The notes: a model not told the origin generated them from the letters alone. 64,000 nucleotides of DNA from Prado023 sp963700395 (GCA_963700395.1 CAVOXI010000001.1:1240001-1304000), one strand, 5' to 3'. Positions 25,198 to 34,467 are shown, numbered from the stretch's first letter. Numbers and translations: made by a program.

Positions 25198-26570
25198 GCC
25201 GATCCGCCCTCGGAGTGCCCCCCGGCCGACGGGGCAGGGGCAGGCGCGGCTGCGGATCTCGTGCCCGGCTCCTGGCTCCCCTCTGCGGGCTGCGACTCGA
25301 TCCGCTCAGCCAGCACCGTGGTGATCCGGTTGCGCCGTCCGGCAGCCTGCTCCGCGGTCAGCATCCACCCCTCGATCGTGATGGCGGACCCGGGCAGGGC
25401 CACCTTGCCCAACCGCTTGGCGATCAGCCCGGCGATGGTGTCCACACCCTCGGCATCGGAGTCGATGTCGAACCCGAGGAGCTCGCCGGCGTCCTCCACG
25501 TGCAGGCGGGCGCTGAGGCGGTAGCCGCCACCGGCGATCTTCTCGATCTCGTGCGGCTCCTGGTCGTACTCGTCGGTGATCTCCCCGACGATCTCCTCCA
25601 GGACGTCCTCGATCGTGACCAGTCCGGCCGTGCCGCCGTACTCGTCGATGGCGATCGCCATGTGGACGCGCTGGGACTGCAGGTCGCGCAGCAGGTCGTC
25701 GACGAGCTTCGAGTCCGGCACGAAGGTGGCCGCACGCATGCGCGAGTCGATCCGCTCGGTGACCTCGGACTCGCGGTGCTCGAAGACCCGGTTCACGACG
25801 TCCTTGAGGTAGAAGACCCCCACCACGTCGTCGGGCCCCTCGCCGATCACCGGGATCCGCGAGAAGCCCGAGCGCAGCGCCAGCGACAGGGCCTGGCGCA
25901 GGGTCTTGTGCCGCTCGATCCAGACCATCTCCGTCCGCGGGACCATGACCTCGCGCACGATCGTGTCACCGAGCTCGAAGACCGAGTGCAGCATCGCCGC
26001 CTCGCCGTCCTCGATGACGCGGTCGGCCTCAGCCTGGTCGACGAGCTCACGGAGCTCGGCCTGGCTGGCGAAGGGCCCCTCGCGATATCCACGCCCGGGT
26101 GTCAGCGCGTTGCCGATGAGGATCAGCAGCGAGACGAACGGCCCGAGGACCGCGGCCGCCCCGCGGGCGAACTTCCCCCAGCGCAGGGCGATGCGGTCAG
26201 CATGCTGGCGACCCAGCGTGCGCGGGGCGACGCCCAGCGCGATGAACATCACGCCGGTCATGATCAGGACCGCGAGGAACAGCCCGACCAGGGGACCCCA
26301 CGTGCCGGCCTCCACGCAGAGGTAGGTCACCAGGGCGGTTGCGACCACGGCGAACGCCGAGTGCAGGAAGAGCATGACGTTCACGTAACGGGCGCGGTCC
26401 TCGACGATCAGGCGCAGTCGGTCGGTGGGCTTGCCGGGCCGGTCGCGGGCCATCTCCTCGACGCGCGAGCGCGAGATGCGCCCGATCGCCGTCTCGGCGG
26501 CCACGAGGAAGGCGGCCGCCACGACGAACACGAAGGCCAGGACCAGCATCACCCACTCGGAGGTCCCCAC
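25194..26570 (-). CDS. CNNM/CorC-type transporter-associated protein (DUF21-CBS-CorC_HlyC)
   Basis: A 458-residue membrane protein. Residues 1-180 form the DUF21 domain: helices around WVMLVLAFVFVVAAAFLVAAE, VMLFLHSAFAVVATALVTYL and LVGLFLAVLIMTGVMFIALG, plus EMARDRPG in the cytoplasmic loop. The middle has a pair of CBS domains (REVMVPRTEMVWIE ... RIPVIGEGPDDVVGVFYLKD; MAIAIDEYGGTAGLVTIEDVLEEIVGEI). The end is a CorC_HlyC transporter-associated domain. Such proteins are annotated as hemolysins but are related to Mg2+ transport. It sits in the conserved ybeY-CNNM-era order and overlaps era by 4 nt. Confidence 0.92.
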   Translation of the reverse strand: MGTSEWVMLVLAFVFVVAAAFLVAAETAIGRISRSRVEEMARDRPGKPTDRLRLIVEDRARYVNVMLFLHSAFAVVATALVTYLCVEAGTWGPLVGLFLAVLIMTGVMFIALGVAPRTLGRQHADRIALRWGKFARGAAAVLGPFVSLLILIGNALTPGRGYREGPFASQAELRELVDQAEADRVIEDGEAAMLHSVFELGDTIVREVMVPRTEMVWIERHKTLRQALSLALRSGFSRIPVIGEGPDDVVGVFYLKDVVNRVFEHRESEVTERIDSRMRAATFVPDSKLVDDLLRDLQSQRVHMAIAIDEYGGTAGLVTIEDVLEEIVGEITDEYDQEPHEIEKIAGGGYRLSARLHVEDAGELLGFDIDSDAEGVDTIAGLIAKRLGKVALPGSAITIEGWMLTAEQAAGRRNRITTVLAERIESQPAEGSQEPGTRSAAAPAPAPSAGGHSEGGSA

Positions 26571-26574
26571 GTCC

Positions 26575-27033
26575 TCAGCCCCGTCCCCGCCATGCAGCCA
26601 GCAGCTCGTCCTGCAGGCCGAACATCTCGGCGTGCTCCTCGGGCTCCGCGTGGTCGTGCCCGAGCAGGTGCAGGATCCCGTGGGTGAGCAGCAGCTCGAG
26701 CTCGCCGGGCAGGCCGTGGCCCGCCGTCGCGCCCTGCTCGGCGGCCACCTGGGGGCAGATCACCACGTCGCCGAGCATGCCGGGCTCGGCGACGCCACCC
26801 GGTTCCGGCACGCGCAGCTCGTCCATGGGGAAGCTCAGCACGTCCGTCGGACCCGGCAGGTCCATCCACCGGACGTGGAGGTCGGTGATCTCGTCGGGAT
26901 CCACCAGCGAGATGGCCAGCTCGACGGCGGGGTTCAGCCCGAGGCGATCGAGCATGAACCCGGCCTGTGCGACCAGCGGCTCGGGGTCGACCCTGATGGC
27001 GCTGCGGTTGTCGACCTCGACGTCGGCCATCAA
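26575..27033 (-). CDS. ybeY: Endoribonuclease YbeY (16S rRNA maturation)
   Basis: A 152-residue single-strand endoribonuclease needed for 16S rRNA 3'-end processing and ribosome quality control. The zinc site is complete near the C-terminus: LLTHGILHLLGHDHAEPEEHAEMF (H-X3-H-X5-H). Upstream, VDPDEITDLHVRWMDLPGPTDVLSFPMDE matches the family. Its ATG overlaps the phoH stop by 4 nt. A second in-frame ATG follows immediately, so the start could be one codon later. It is 4 nt from the CNNM gene. Confidence 0.95.
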   Translation of the reverse strand: MMADVEVDNRSAIRVDPEPLVAQAGFMLDRLGLNPAVELAISLVDPDEITDLHVRWMDLPGPTDVLSFPMDELRVPEPGGVAEPGMLGDVVICPQVAAEQGATAGHGLPGELELLLTHGILHLLGHDHAEPEEHAEMFGLQDELLAAWRGRG

Positions 27034-28061
27034 CGTCGCCTGACCGGCCTGACCGGCCGGTCAGCGCGGTCCGTGCGGGCCTGTTCCTCGTCGAAGCGGC
27101 CGTAGGCCTGGACGATGTCGGTCACGAGGCTGTGCCGGACGACGTCGTGTGCGTTGAGGTGGCAGAACGACACGTCGCGGACGCCCTCGAGGATCCCCTG
27201 GACGACCTTCAGCCCCGAGTCCGTCCCACCGGGCAGGTCCACCTGCGTGACATCGCCGGTGACGACCATCGAGGAGCCGAACCCGAGCCGGGTGAGGAAC
27301 ATCTTCATCTGGTCCGGCGAGGTGTTCTGCGCCTCGTCGAGGATCACGAAGGCATCGTTGAGCGTCCGGCCGCGCATGTAGGCCAGCGGGGCGACCTCGA
27401 TCACCCCGGATGTCAGCAGCCGCGGGATCGAGTCCGGGTCGAGCATGTCGCGCAGGGCGTCGTAGAGCGGGCGCAGGTAGGGGTCGATCTTCTCCGACAG
27501 GGTGCCGGGCAGGTAGCCGAGACGCTCGCCGGCCTCCACGGCCGGACGCGTGAGCACGATGCGGTTGACCTTCTTGGCCTGCAGCGCCTGCACGGCCTTG
27601 GCCACCGCGAGGTAGGTCTTGCCGGTGCCGGCGGGGCCGATGCCGAACACGATGGTGTGCTGGTCGATCGCGTCCACGTAGCGCTTCTGGTTCAGCGTCT
27701 TCGGCCGGATCGTGCGTCCACGGTTGGACAGGATGTTGGCCGTGAGGACGTCGACCGGACGGCTCTCGGGCTCGGCGCGCAGCATCGACAGCGCCCGTCG
27801 GGCGGCGTCGGGGCTCATGCCCTGGCCGGTGCGCACGATCGAGACGATCTCGTCGAAGAGCCGCTCGACCAGGTGCAGGTCCGCGGGCCCACCCGTGAGC
27901 GTGATCTGGTTGCCCCGGACGTGGATGTCCATGGTCGGGAACTCGGCCTCGATGGCGCGCAGGACCTCGTCGCCGACCCCGACGACCGCGACCATGTCGA
28001 GGCTCGCGGGGACGATGACGGTGTGCTGGATGCGCTCGGAGCGCAGTGGTGTCTCAGTCAT
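27030..28061 (-). CDS. phoH: PhoH-like ATPase
   Basis: A 343-residue PhoH-family protein (often annotated PhoH/PhoL). The Walker A is FGIGPAGTGKTYLAVAKAV and Walker B lies in NDAFVILDEAQNTSPDQMKMFLTRLG; VLTRPAVEAGERLGYLPG is the family signature. The N-terminal 90 residues form the KH-like extension with VRGNQITLTGGPADLHL. It probably acts as an RNA-linked ATPase coupled to YbeY, whose gene overlaps it. TACCCT lies 9 nt before the ATG and a GAGGGG sits in between, so the leader is very short. Confidence 0.93.
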   Translation of the reverse strand: MTETPLRSERIQHTVIVPASLDMVAVVGVGDEVLRAIEAEFPTMDIHVRGNQITLTGGPADLHLVERLFDEIVSIVRTGQGMSPDAARRALSMLRAEPESRPVDVLTANILSNRGRTIRPKTLNQKRYVDAIDQHTIVFGIGPAGTGKTYLAVAKAVQALQAKKVNRIVLTRPAVEAGERLGYLPGTLSEKIDPYLRPLYDALRDMLDPDSIPRLLTSGVIEVAPLAYMRGRTLNDAFVILDEAQNTSPDQMKMFLTRLGFGSSMVVTGDVTQVDLPGGTDSGLKVVQGILEGVRDVSFCHLNAHDVVRHSLVTDIVQAYGRFDEEQARTDRADRPVRPVRRR

Positions 28062-28070
28062 GACCCCTCA

Positions 28071-28076
28071 AGGGTA
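28071..28076 (-). promoter_or_regulatory. -10 hexamer in front of phoH
   Basis: TACCCT on the minus strand, 9 nt before the ATG. It would drive the phoH-ybeY-CNNM-era unit. Confidence 0.4.
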
Positions 28077-28083
28077 GGCCAAA

Positions 28084-28428
28084 TCAGCCCGGGGGCCACG
28101 AGTGCGCGCGGCCGCCGAGGACGTGCGCGTGCAGGTGGCCCACCTCCTGGCCGCCGAGACGACCGGTGTTGACCACGACGCGGTAGCCCCCGGTCAGGCC
28201 CTCGAGCTGGGCCACGTGGACGCAGCGGGTGATCACGTCGGCAGCGATCGCCGGGTCGAGCGCCACCGCGTCATCGAGGGTCGCGACGTGCTGCTTCGGG
28301 ATGATCAGGACGTGCGTCGGGGACACCGGCGCGATGTCGCGGAACGCCAGGGTCGTCTCGGTCTCGTCGACGATCGTGGCCGGGATCTCCCCGGCGACGA
28401 TCCTGCAGAACAGGCACGGATCGCTCAT
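28084..28428 (-). CDS. HIT-family nucleotide-binding hydrolase
   Basis: A 114-residue HINT-type protein that hydrolyses AMP-linked substrates such as adenosine phosphoramidates. It begins CLFCRIVAGEIPATIV, has FRDIAPVSPTHVLIIPKQHV, and ends with the histidine triad HLHAHVLGGRAHSWPPG. The length is normal. A CAGGAT hexamer 6 nt before the ATG suggests its own leaderless start. It is upstream of phoH by 22 bp on the same strand, a neighbourhood common in actinomycetes. Confidence 0.93.
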   Translation of the reverse strand: MSDPCLFCRIVAGEIPATIVDETETTLAFRDIAPVSPTHVLIIPKQHVATLDDAVALDPAIAADVITRCVHVAQLEGLTGGYRVVVNTGRLGGQEVGHLHAHVLGGRAHSWPPG

Positions 28429-28480
28429 GGGCCCATCCTGCCACCGGCCGGGCGGAGGTCGCCGACGAACAGATCGGCGA

Positions 28481-29690
28481 CTACCAGCCCGTCACCGCGA
28501 CGTAGGCCCGGCCGGTGTTGCCGCTGACGGTGGTGGGGGTGAGGGCGAACACCACCTTGCCGTCCCCGGAGATCCGCGACTGGATGTAGGCGGTGGGTGG
28601 GTACCCAGCCGCCGTCATCAGCGGCGCGATGTTGCGCGTCCTGCCCTTCTTGCGGTCGATCACGGCGACCTTGTTGCCCAGGACCACGTAGCGACCCTTG
28701 ATGCTGGCCTTGTCGAACGCCGAGAAGTTCCAGAAGATGTTGTTCCCGTAGATCGCCCAACGACCTGGAAGCGCCTTCGTCCGCTTGGTCCTGATGTTGT
28801 AGGCGCCCACCTTGCCGCTCGGCTTCTTGGCTCCCGCGGCACGCGTGCTGCGCAGCATGAACAGGGTCCCGCCGTCACGGGTCATCGAGCCCCAGCCCTT
28901 GACCTGCCGCACCGAGACCGCGCCGAGCGCGAAGACGAGCCGATCGGGCAGGTAGTACTCCCCCATCGGGTCGCCCTCGTCGGAGGTGTCGTCCACATCG
29001 CCGTTGACGTGGACCACCCGGCCGTTGCTCGAGATCTCCGGGAGCAGGACCCCGCTCGCGGAACCGACGCCACAGACGACCCCGGTCGCCTTGAGCTCAC
29101 CCGTGGCCAGGTTCTTCACCTTCAGCCAGGGCTGGCCGCCGACCGCGTCGTCGACGCACATCGCGACGTAGGTCCCGTCGCGGCTGACGGACTTCGGTGA
29201 CACCGCGATCCGCGGCTTGTAGGTGCCGCCCGGTCCCATCCACTCGGGGTGCAGCGGGGTGCCGGCCGAGTCGGTGTCCACGCGCTGGCGCGATCCGGTC
29301 GCCAGGTTGCGCAGCCACAGCGCGGAGAAGGTGTAGCCGGTGACCACGGAGTCGACCTCGAGGCGCAGGTCGGGGTTGTCCCGGACGAAGCCGGTGATCC
29401 GGTAGGCATCGCCGTCCAGCACGGGGGTGGCCGCCCCCGTCTGGCGGTCCACGATCACCGGGGGCCAGGACTGCAGGGCGTCCGGGCTCGCCATCAGCCA
29501 GCGTCCGGTGTGCGAGACCTCCATGATGCCGAACATCCCGGTCGGCTCGACGGAGACACCTCCGGCCGGCCGCGGCTGGCGGCCCGGACACGGCGCTGGC
29601 CAGCACCATGAGGAGTGCCGCGCCCAGTGCGGTTGCCCCCCGTGTGCGGCGTGGACGAACGGGGCGTGTGAACGAGATCGGCGTGACCAT
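28481..29690 (-). CDS. Secreted protein with beta-propeller-like repeats, reading frame interrupted near 29567
   Basis: About 402 residues after repair. A signal peptide (RRTRGATALGAALLMVLASAVSGPPAAAG) is read in one frame from 29690; the mature part beginning VSVEPTGMFGIMEVSHTGRWL is in the next frame. One extra C within GGCCGG joins them. The mature protein has recurring units with SRDGTYVAMCVDD, SSNGRVVHVNGD, TRDGGTLFMLRS and SGDGKVVFALTP, as in TolB/WD40-like beta-propellers. No catalytic motif is recognised. It sits between rsmE and HIT genes and its role is unknown; probably extracellular. Confidence 0.65.
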
Positions 29691-29806
29691 GGGAGCCTCC
29701 TACCCGACACTCCACGGTAGCCCCAGGCGGGGCCTGCACGGAACCCCGCGAACGGGTGACCGATCGCGGGATCCCCGATGGGGTTGCGGATCCGCAGCTC
29801 GACGGT

Positions 29807-30556
29807 TCAGAACCAGCGGGCCGTGGCGGCCAGGATCACTGCGGCTGCGACGGTGCCCGCCGTCGAGGTCCGCATGACCGTGGGGCCGAGCAGCCCGAGG
29901 TGGGCGCCCGCCGCCGTGAGCCGCGCGATCTCGTCGGGGCTCACGCCACCCTCGGGGCCGACGATGACCACGATGTCGCCGTCGGCGGGAAGGACTATGT
30001 CGCGCAGCGACGCGTGCGCCTCCTCGTGCAGCACGATCGCGCACGCGGCAGCGGCGACGAGCGCCTCGACGTCGGCGGTCCGGGCCAGCGGTGCGACCTC
30101 GGGCAGCCACGCACGTCGGGCCTGCTTGCCCGCCGCACGGGCGGCTGCGGCCCACTTCACCTGGCCGCGCTGGACCTTGTCGCCGGTCCAGCGGGCGACA
30201 CAGCGCTCGGCCTGCCATGGCACGATCACGTCGACCCCGACCTCGGTCAGGGTCTCCACGGCGGTCTCCCCGCGCTCACCCTTGGGCAGGGCCTGGACGA
30301 CGACGACCCGCGGCTGCGGTGGCGGGACGTCCTCGAGGTCGAGCACGCGGGCCACGAGCGAGTCGCGCCCGGAGAGGGCCTCCACGATCGCGTGCAGGAC
30401 GGTTCCCGCCCCATCCCCGAGGTCGATGCGCTCGCCGACCGCGACCCGCTTCACCGTGACCGCGTGCCGACCCTCGGGCCCGCTGAGCTCGACGCGGTCG
30501 CCGACGCCAACCCCTACGGCGGCGCCGGGCTCGATGTGGAAGAGCGCGGCGGTCAT
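29807..30556 (-). CDS. rsmE: 16S rRNA (uracil-1498-N3)-methyltransferase
   Basis: A 249-residue SPOUT methyltransferase that modifies U1498 of 16S rRNA. The N-terminal PUA-like domain contains GRHAVTVKRVAVGERIDLGDG. The trefoil-knot SAM site has IVIVGPEGGVSPDEIARLTAAG and ends LGLLGPTVMRTSTAGTVAAAV, both family hallmarks. Its ATG overlaps the dnaJ stop codon by 4 nt, so it is the third gene of an hrcA-dnaJ-rsmE operon and may share heat-shock control. Confidence 0.93.
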   Translation of the reverse strand: MTAALFHIEPGAAVGVGVGDRVELSGPEGRHAVTVKRVAVGERIDLGDGAGTVLHAIVEALSGRDSLVARVLDLEDVPPPQPRVVVVQALPKGERGETAVETLTEVGVDVIVPWQAERCVARWTGDKVQRGQVKWAAAARAAGKQARRAWLPEVAPLARTADVEALVAAAACAIVLHEEAHASLRDIVLPADGDIVVIVGPEGGVSPDEIARLTAAGAHLGLLGPTVMRTSTAGTVAAAVILAATARWF

Positions 30557-31686
30557 TTGGCGGAGAAGGCGTCCCGGATGCGGGTGAACAGCCCCTCCTT
30601 CTCGGGGCGCTGGAACGTGGTGCTCACCCGCTCCTCACCGCGGATGGAGGCGAACTCGCGCAGGAGCTCCTCCTGGCGGGGATCGAGCTTGGTCGGGGTC
30701 TGGACGTCGATGTGGACCAGGAGGTCGCCACGCCCGGAGCTGCGCAGGTGCGGCACGCCGCGCGCCTTGAGGGTGAAGACGTGGCCGGGCTGGGTCCCGG
30801 GGCGGATCTCCACGTCCTCGGCGCCGTCGAGGGTCTCCAGCTTCAGGACGGTCCCCAGCGCCGCGACGGTCATCGGCAGGGCGATCGAGCAGTGCAGGTC
30901 GTCGCCGTTGCGCTGGAACACCGCGTGCGGCCGGGTCGAGACCTCGACGTACAGGTCGCCGGCAGGGCCACCGCCCGGGCCGACCTCACCCTCGCCCGAC
31001 AGCTGGATCCGGGTGCCGTCGTCGATGCCGGCCGGGATCTTGACCTTCAGGGTCCGCCGCGTGCGCACCCGGCCGTCGGCGTTGCACTCGGGGCACGGGT
31101 GGGTGATCACGGTCCCGAAGCCCTGGCACTGCGGGCAGGGACGGGAGGTCATGACCTGGCCGAGGAACGAGCGCTGGACGGACTGGATCTCCCCGCGGCC
31201 GCGGCACATCGAGCACTCGGTCGGCTGGTGGCCGGCGGCTGCACCGGTCCCGGTGCAGGTCGGGCAGACCAGCGCGGTGTCCACCTGGATCTCCTTGACC
31301 ACGCCGAACGCCGCCTCGGGCAGGTCGATCGTCACCTTGATCAGGGCGTCCTGGCCGCGCCGGACGCGGGGCTTGGGGCCGCGGGCCTGCTGGCCGCCGA
31401 AGAACGCGTCCATGATGTCGCCGAAACCGAACCCCGCGGTCCCCGGACCGAAGGGGCTGCCGCCCCCGGGGCTGCGCGGGTCGGCGCCGAGGTCGTACAT
31501 CTGGCGCTTCTCGGGGTCGGAGAGGACCTCGTAGGCCGCGGTCACCTCCTTGAAGCGCTCCTGGGTGACCGGGTCGGGGTTCACGTCAGGGTGCAGCTCA
31601 CGGGCGAGCTTGCGGTAGGAGCGCCTGATGTCGTCCGCGCTCGCGTCGCGTGCCACGCCGAGGGTGGCGTAGTAGTCGTTGGCCAC
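30553..31686 (-). CDS. dnaJ: Chaperone protein DnaJ
   Basis: A 377-residue Hsp40 co-chaperone that delivers substrates to DnaK. The J domain (YYATLGVARDASADDIRRSYRKL, HPD in ELHPDVNPD) comes first, then a G/F-rich stretch. Four zinc-finger repeats follow (CPTCTGTGA, CSMCRGRGE, CPQCQGFGT, CPECNADGR), then the C-terminal substrate-binding part. The start is GTG at 31686, 7 nt after the hrcA stop. Actinomycetes often have a second dnaJ with dnaK-grpE; this one is the HrcA-linked copy. Confidence 0.96.
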   Translation of the reverse strand: MANDYYATLGVARDASADDIRRSYRKLARELHPDVNPDPVTQERFKEVTAAYEVLSDPEKRQMYDLGADPRSPGGGSPFGPGTAGFGFGDIMDAFFGGQQARGPKPRVRRGQDALIKVTIDLPEAAFGVVKEIQVDTALVCPTCTGTGAAAGHQPTECSMCRGRGEIQSVQRSFLGQVMTSRPCPQCQGFGTVITHPCPECNADGRVRTRRTLKVKIPAGIDDGTRIQLSGEGEVGPGGGPAGDLYVEVSTRPHAVFQRNGDDLHCSIALPMTVAALGTVLKLETLDGAEDVEIRPGTQPGHVFTLKARGVPHLRSSGRGDLLVHIDVQTPTKLDPRQEELLREFASIRGEERVSTTFQRPEKEGLFTRIRDAFSAK

Positions 31687-31693
31687 GTGCGTC

Positions 31694-32707
31694 CTATTCG
31701 TTTCGCAGCAGTTGGCCGAGGTACCGGGCGACCGCCCGGACCGAGGCCATCGTGCTGGGGTAGTCCATGTGGGTGGGGCCGACGACCCCGAGCCTGGCGA
31801 CGGTCCCACGGTTGGGGCCGTAGCCGGCGCTGATCACCGAGGTGCTGCTCATGCCGGCCACCAGGTTCTCGTGACCGATCGTGACGGTCACGGCCTCCGC
31901 GCGCGTCTCACCGAGCAGGCGCAGGAGCACCATCTGCTCCTCGAGCGCCTCGAGGACGGGCTGCAGGCTGTCGAACCCGTCGACGTACCGGGCGAGGTTC
32001 GCGGTGCCACCCATCACGATGCGCTCCTCGTGGCGCTCCACGACGGTCTCGAGCAGGGTGGCCAGGACGACGGAGACCGCCGGCCGGCTGGCCTCGTCGA
32101 AGCGCTCGGGCAGGTCGGCGACCCGCTCGGCCACCGATGTGAACGAGCCACCCCCGACCGAGTCGTTGAGGAGGCTGCGCAGGAGTCCGAGGTCCTCCTC
32201 GGACAGGGCCGCGGGCACCTCCACGACACGCTGCTCGATCCGGCCGGTGTCGGCGATCAGGACCAGGAGCAGGCGGTGCTCGCTGAGGGAGACGAGCTCG
32301 ACGTGGCGAACCGCCGAGCTGGTCAGCGACGGGTACTGGACGAGGGCGACCTGCCGCGTGATCTGGGCCAGCAGGCGTACCGAGCGACCCATCACGTCGT
32401 CGAGGTCGACCGCGCCGGCCAGGAAGTTCTCGATGGCCCGACGCTCGGCAGGGCTCAGCGGCTTGACCTGCGAGAGCCGGTCCACGAACAGCCGGTAGCC
32501 CTTGTCCGTGGGGACGCGCCCGGCACTGGTGTGCGGCTGGGCGATGAAGCCCTCCTCCTCCAGCACGGCCATGTCGTTGCGGATCGTCGCTGGGGAGACG
32601 CCAAGCGAGTGCCGGTCGACCAGTCCCTTCGAGCCGACGGGCTCATGGGTGCGTACGTAGTCCTCGACGATGGCACGCAGGACCGAGAGCTTGCGGTCGT
32701 CGAGCAT
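31694..32707 (-). CDS. hrcA: Heat-inducible transcription repressor HrcA
   Basis: A 337-residue repressor that binds CIRCE operators and releases them on heat shock. The N-terminal winged helix includes YVRTHEPVGSKGLVDRHSLGVSPATIRNDMAVLEEEGFI and AGRVPTDKGYRLFVD. The rest is the GAF-like dimerisation region with GGTANLARY and IGHENLVAGMSSTSVISAGY. GGAGG 8 nt before the ATG at 32707 decides the start. A CIRCE element lies about 60 bp upstream, so the operon hrcA-dnaJ-rsmE is autoregulated. Confidence 0.96.
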   Translation of the reverse strand: MLDDRKLSVLRAIVEDYVRTHEPVGSKGLVDRHSLGVSPATIRNDMAVLEEEGFIAQPHTSAGRVPTDKGYRLFVDRLSQVKPLSPAERRAIENFLAGAVDLDDVMGRSVRLLAQITRQVALVQYPSLTSSAVRHVELVSLSEHRLLLVLIADTGRIEQRVVEVPAALSEEDLGLLRSLLNDSVGGGSFTSVAERVADLPERFDEASRPAVSVVLATLLETVVERHEERIVMGGTANLARYVDGFDSLQPVLEALEEQMVLLRLLGETRAEAVTVTIGHENLVAGMSSTSVISAGYGPNRGTVARLGVVGPTHMDYPSTMASVRAVARYLGQLLRNE

Positions 32708-32767
32708 GTGGGGCACCTCCTCCCGGCTGCGGCGCGGGCGCTGGCGCCTGCCGTCACCCGCACTCGC

Positions 32768-32792
32768 TGGCACTCAAAGGGTCGGAGTGCCA
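32768..32792. promoter_or_regulatory. CIRCE operator (HrcA binding site)
   Basis: TGGCACTC (32768-32775), 9-bp spacer, GAGTGCCA (32785-32792). This matches the CIRCE consensus core GCACTC-N9-GAGTGC with 8-bp perfect arms. It is placed 61 bp upstream of the hrcA start. Confidence 0.92.
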
Positions 32793-32984
32793 TTCTACGC
32801 CGGACCGCGCAGAACGGCCCTCGTCCACGGCGCCACGCGCCCACCCACGCCGCCCGGCGAGGACCCTCCCGCGCCGTCCAGACCCTCCCGCCCGGACAGG
32901 AGGGTGCGGACCGCGCTGGAGGGTTTGCGCTGTGGAGGGGTCGCCGTCGGGCGTCGTGGGGTTGCGGGGCGACACAATCGGGGG

Positions 32985-33309
32985 ATGCTGATCGTTCACG
33001 TCCACGTCCACGTCGTGCCCGACCAGGTCCCGGACTTCCTCGCCGCGACGCAGGCGAACGCCACGGCCTCGCTCGACGAGCCGGGCGTGCTGCGCTTCGA
33101 CGTCATCACCGACCTGTCGGACTCCACGCACGTCGTCCTCGTGGAGGTCTACGTCGATGAGTGCCGCTGCCGCCGCGCACAAGGAGACCGCCCACTACGC
33201 CACCTGGCGCGACGCGGTCGCCCCGATGATGGCGGTGCCGCGGACGTCGGCCAAGTTCTCCGCGGTGTTCCCCGCCCAGGACGGCCGCTGGGCGACACCC
33301 GCACCGTGA
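32985..33309 (+). CDS. Antibiotic-biosynthesis-monooxygenase-like protein, reading frame interrupted near 33158
   Basis: About 107 residues after repair, one ferredoxin-like ABM domain. The first frame gives MLIVHVHVHVVPDQVPDFLAAT and PGVLRFDVITDLSDSTHVVLVEVYVD. The next frame continues AAAAAHKETAHYATWRDAVAPMM-AVPRTSAKF, the standard second half of such small heme- or quinol-oxidising or detoxifying enzymes. A one-base insertion around 33156-33160 joins them. It overlaps the Fe-alcohol dehydrogenase gene by 4 nt (GTGA), so the two are coupled. CACAAT 6 nt before the ATG fits a leaderless start. The substrate is unknown. Confidence 0.65.
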
Positions 33310-34451
33310 GCACGTCCTTCGACCTCGCCCTGCCGCCGCGGGTGACGTTCGGACCCGGACGGGTCGCCGACCTGCCCCAGGTCGTCGCCGGACTGGGATC
33401 GCGGGTGCTGGTGGTCACGGGGTCCTCGCCGTCCCGGGTGGAGCTCGTCATCGCCGCACTGCGCGAGGTCGCAGCCGCCCTGGAGGTCGTCACCGTCTGC
33501 GGCGAGCCGAGCGTGGACGACGCCCGGGCCGCGGCCGCGGCCGGACGAGGGATGGACGCCGATGTGGTCGTCGCAATCGGCGGCGGCAGCCCGATCGACC
33601 TCGCGAAGGCCACCGCGATGCTCCTGGGCAACGGCGGGGACCCGATGGACTACATCGAGGTCGTCGGCCGCGGCCAGGCGATCAGCCGAGCACCGTTGCC
33701 GCTGGTCGCGGTGCCGACCACCGCCGGGACCGGGGCGGAGGTGACCGCCAACGCCGTCCTGAACGTCCCGGAGCACGGCGTCAAGGCGAGCCTGCGCCAC
33801 CCGCTGATGATCCCGCGGCACGCGATCGTCGACCCTGAGCTGACCGTGGGCTGCCCGCCTGCCGTGACCGCCGCGTCGGGAATGGACGCACTGACCCAGT
33901 GCCTCGAGCCCTACGTGTCGAGCCGGGCCAACCGGATGACCGACAGCTGGGCCCGGATGGGGATGATGGCCGCCGGCCGCAGCCTGGTGCTCGCGTACGT
34001 GGATGGCGGGGACCTGGCTGCCCGCACCGACATGTCGCTGTGCAGCCTGCTGGGCGGGCTCTCGCTGGCCAACGCCAAGCTCGGGGCGGTCCATGGCTTC
34101 GCCGGTGTGATCGGCGGGATGACTGACGCGCCGCACGGGGCGATCTGCGCCGCGCTGCTGGGGCCGGTGTGCGAGGCCAACCTCGCCCACGCCGACGACC
34201 GGCTGGAGGCTCGCTTCGCCCAGGTCGCCGCCTGCCTCACCGGCGTCCCCGATGCCGAGCCGGAGGACGCGTTGCACTGGATCGAGCACACGCGCGCCCT
34301 GTTCGAGATCCCGCCGCTGTCGCAGTACGGTCTCACCGACCTGGACACCGACAGGGTCGTGGCGGGGGCCGCCCGCGCCAGCAGCATGCAGGGCAACCCG
34401 GTCACGCTGAGCGTCGAGGAGCTGGCGGAGGTCTTCCGCGCAGCCCTGTAG
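33306..34451 (+). CDS. Iron-containing alcohol dehydrogenase
   Basis: A 381-residue family III NAD(P)-dependent dehydrogenase. The nucleotide-binding part has VVVAIGGGSPIDLAKATAMLL. The iron-site region has VDPELTVGCPPAVTAASGMDALTQCLEPYVS with the first metal Asp, then KLGAVHGFAGVIGGMTDAPHGAICAAL with the metal histidines. The substrate could be a primary alcohol, lactaldehyde or maleylacetate; I cannot choose. The start GTG at 33306 overlaps the ABM gene by 4 nt. The pairing of a small monooxygenase with this dehydrogenase suggests one catabolic or detoxifying step. Confidence 0.87.
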   Translation: MSTSFDLALPPRVTFGPGRVADLPQVVAGLGSRVLVVTGSSPSRVELVIAALREVAAALEVVTVCGEPSVDDARAAAAAGRGMDADVVVAIGGGSPIDLAKATAMLLGNGGDPMDYIEVVGRGQAISRAPLPLVAVPTTAGTGAEVTANAVLNVPEHGVKASLRHPLMIPRHAIVDPELTVGCPPAVTAASGMDALTQCLEPYVSSRANRMTDSWARMGMMAAGRSLVLAYVDGGDLAARTDMSLCSLLGGLSLANAKLGAVHGFAGVIGGMTDAPHGAICAALLGPVCEANLAHADDRLEARFAQVAACLTGVPDAEPEDALHWIEHTRALFEIPPLSQYGLTDLDTDRVVAGAARASSMQGNPVTLSVEELAEVFRAAL

Positions 34452-34467
34452 CGACACACCCCCGGGA

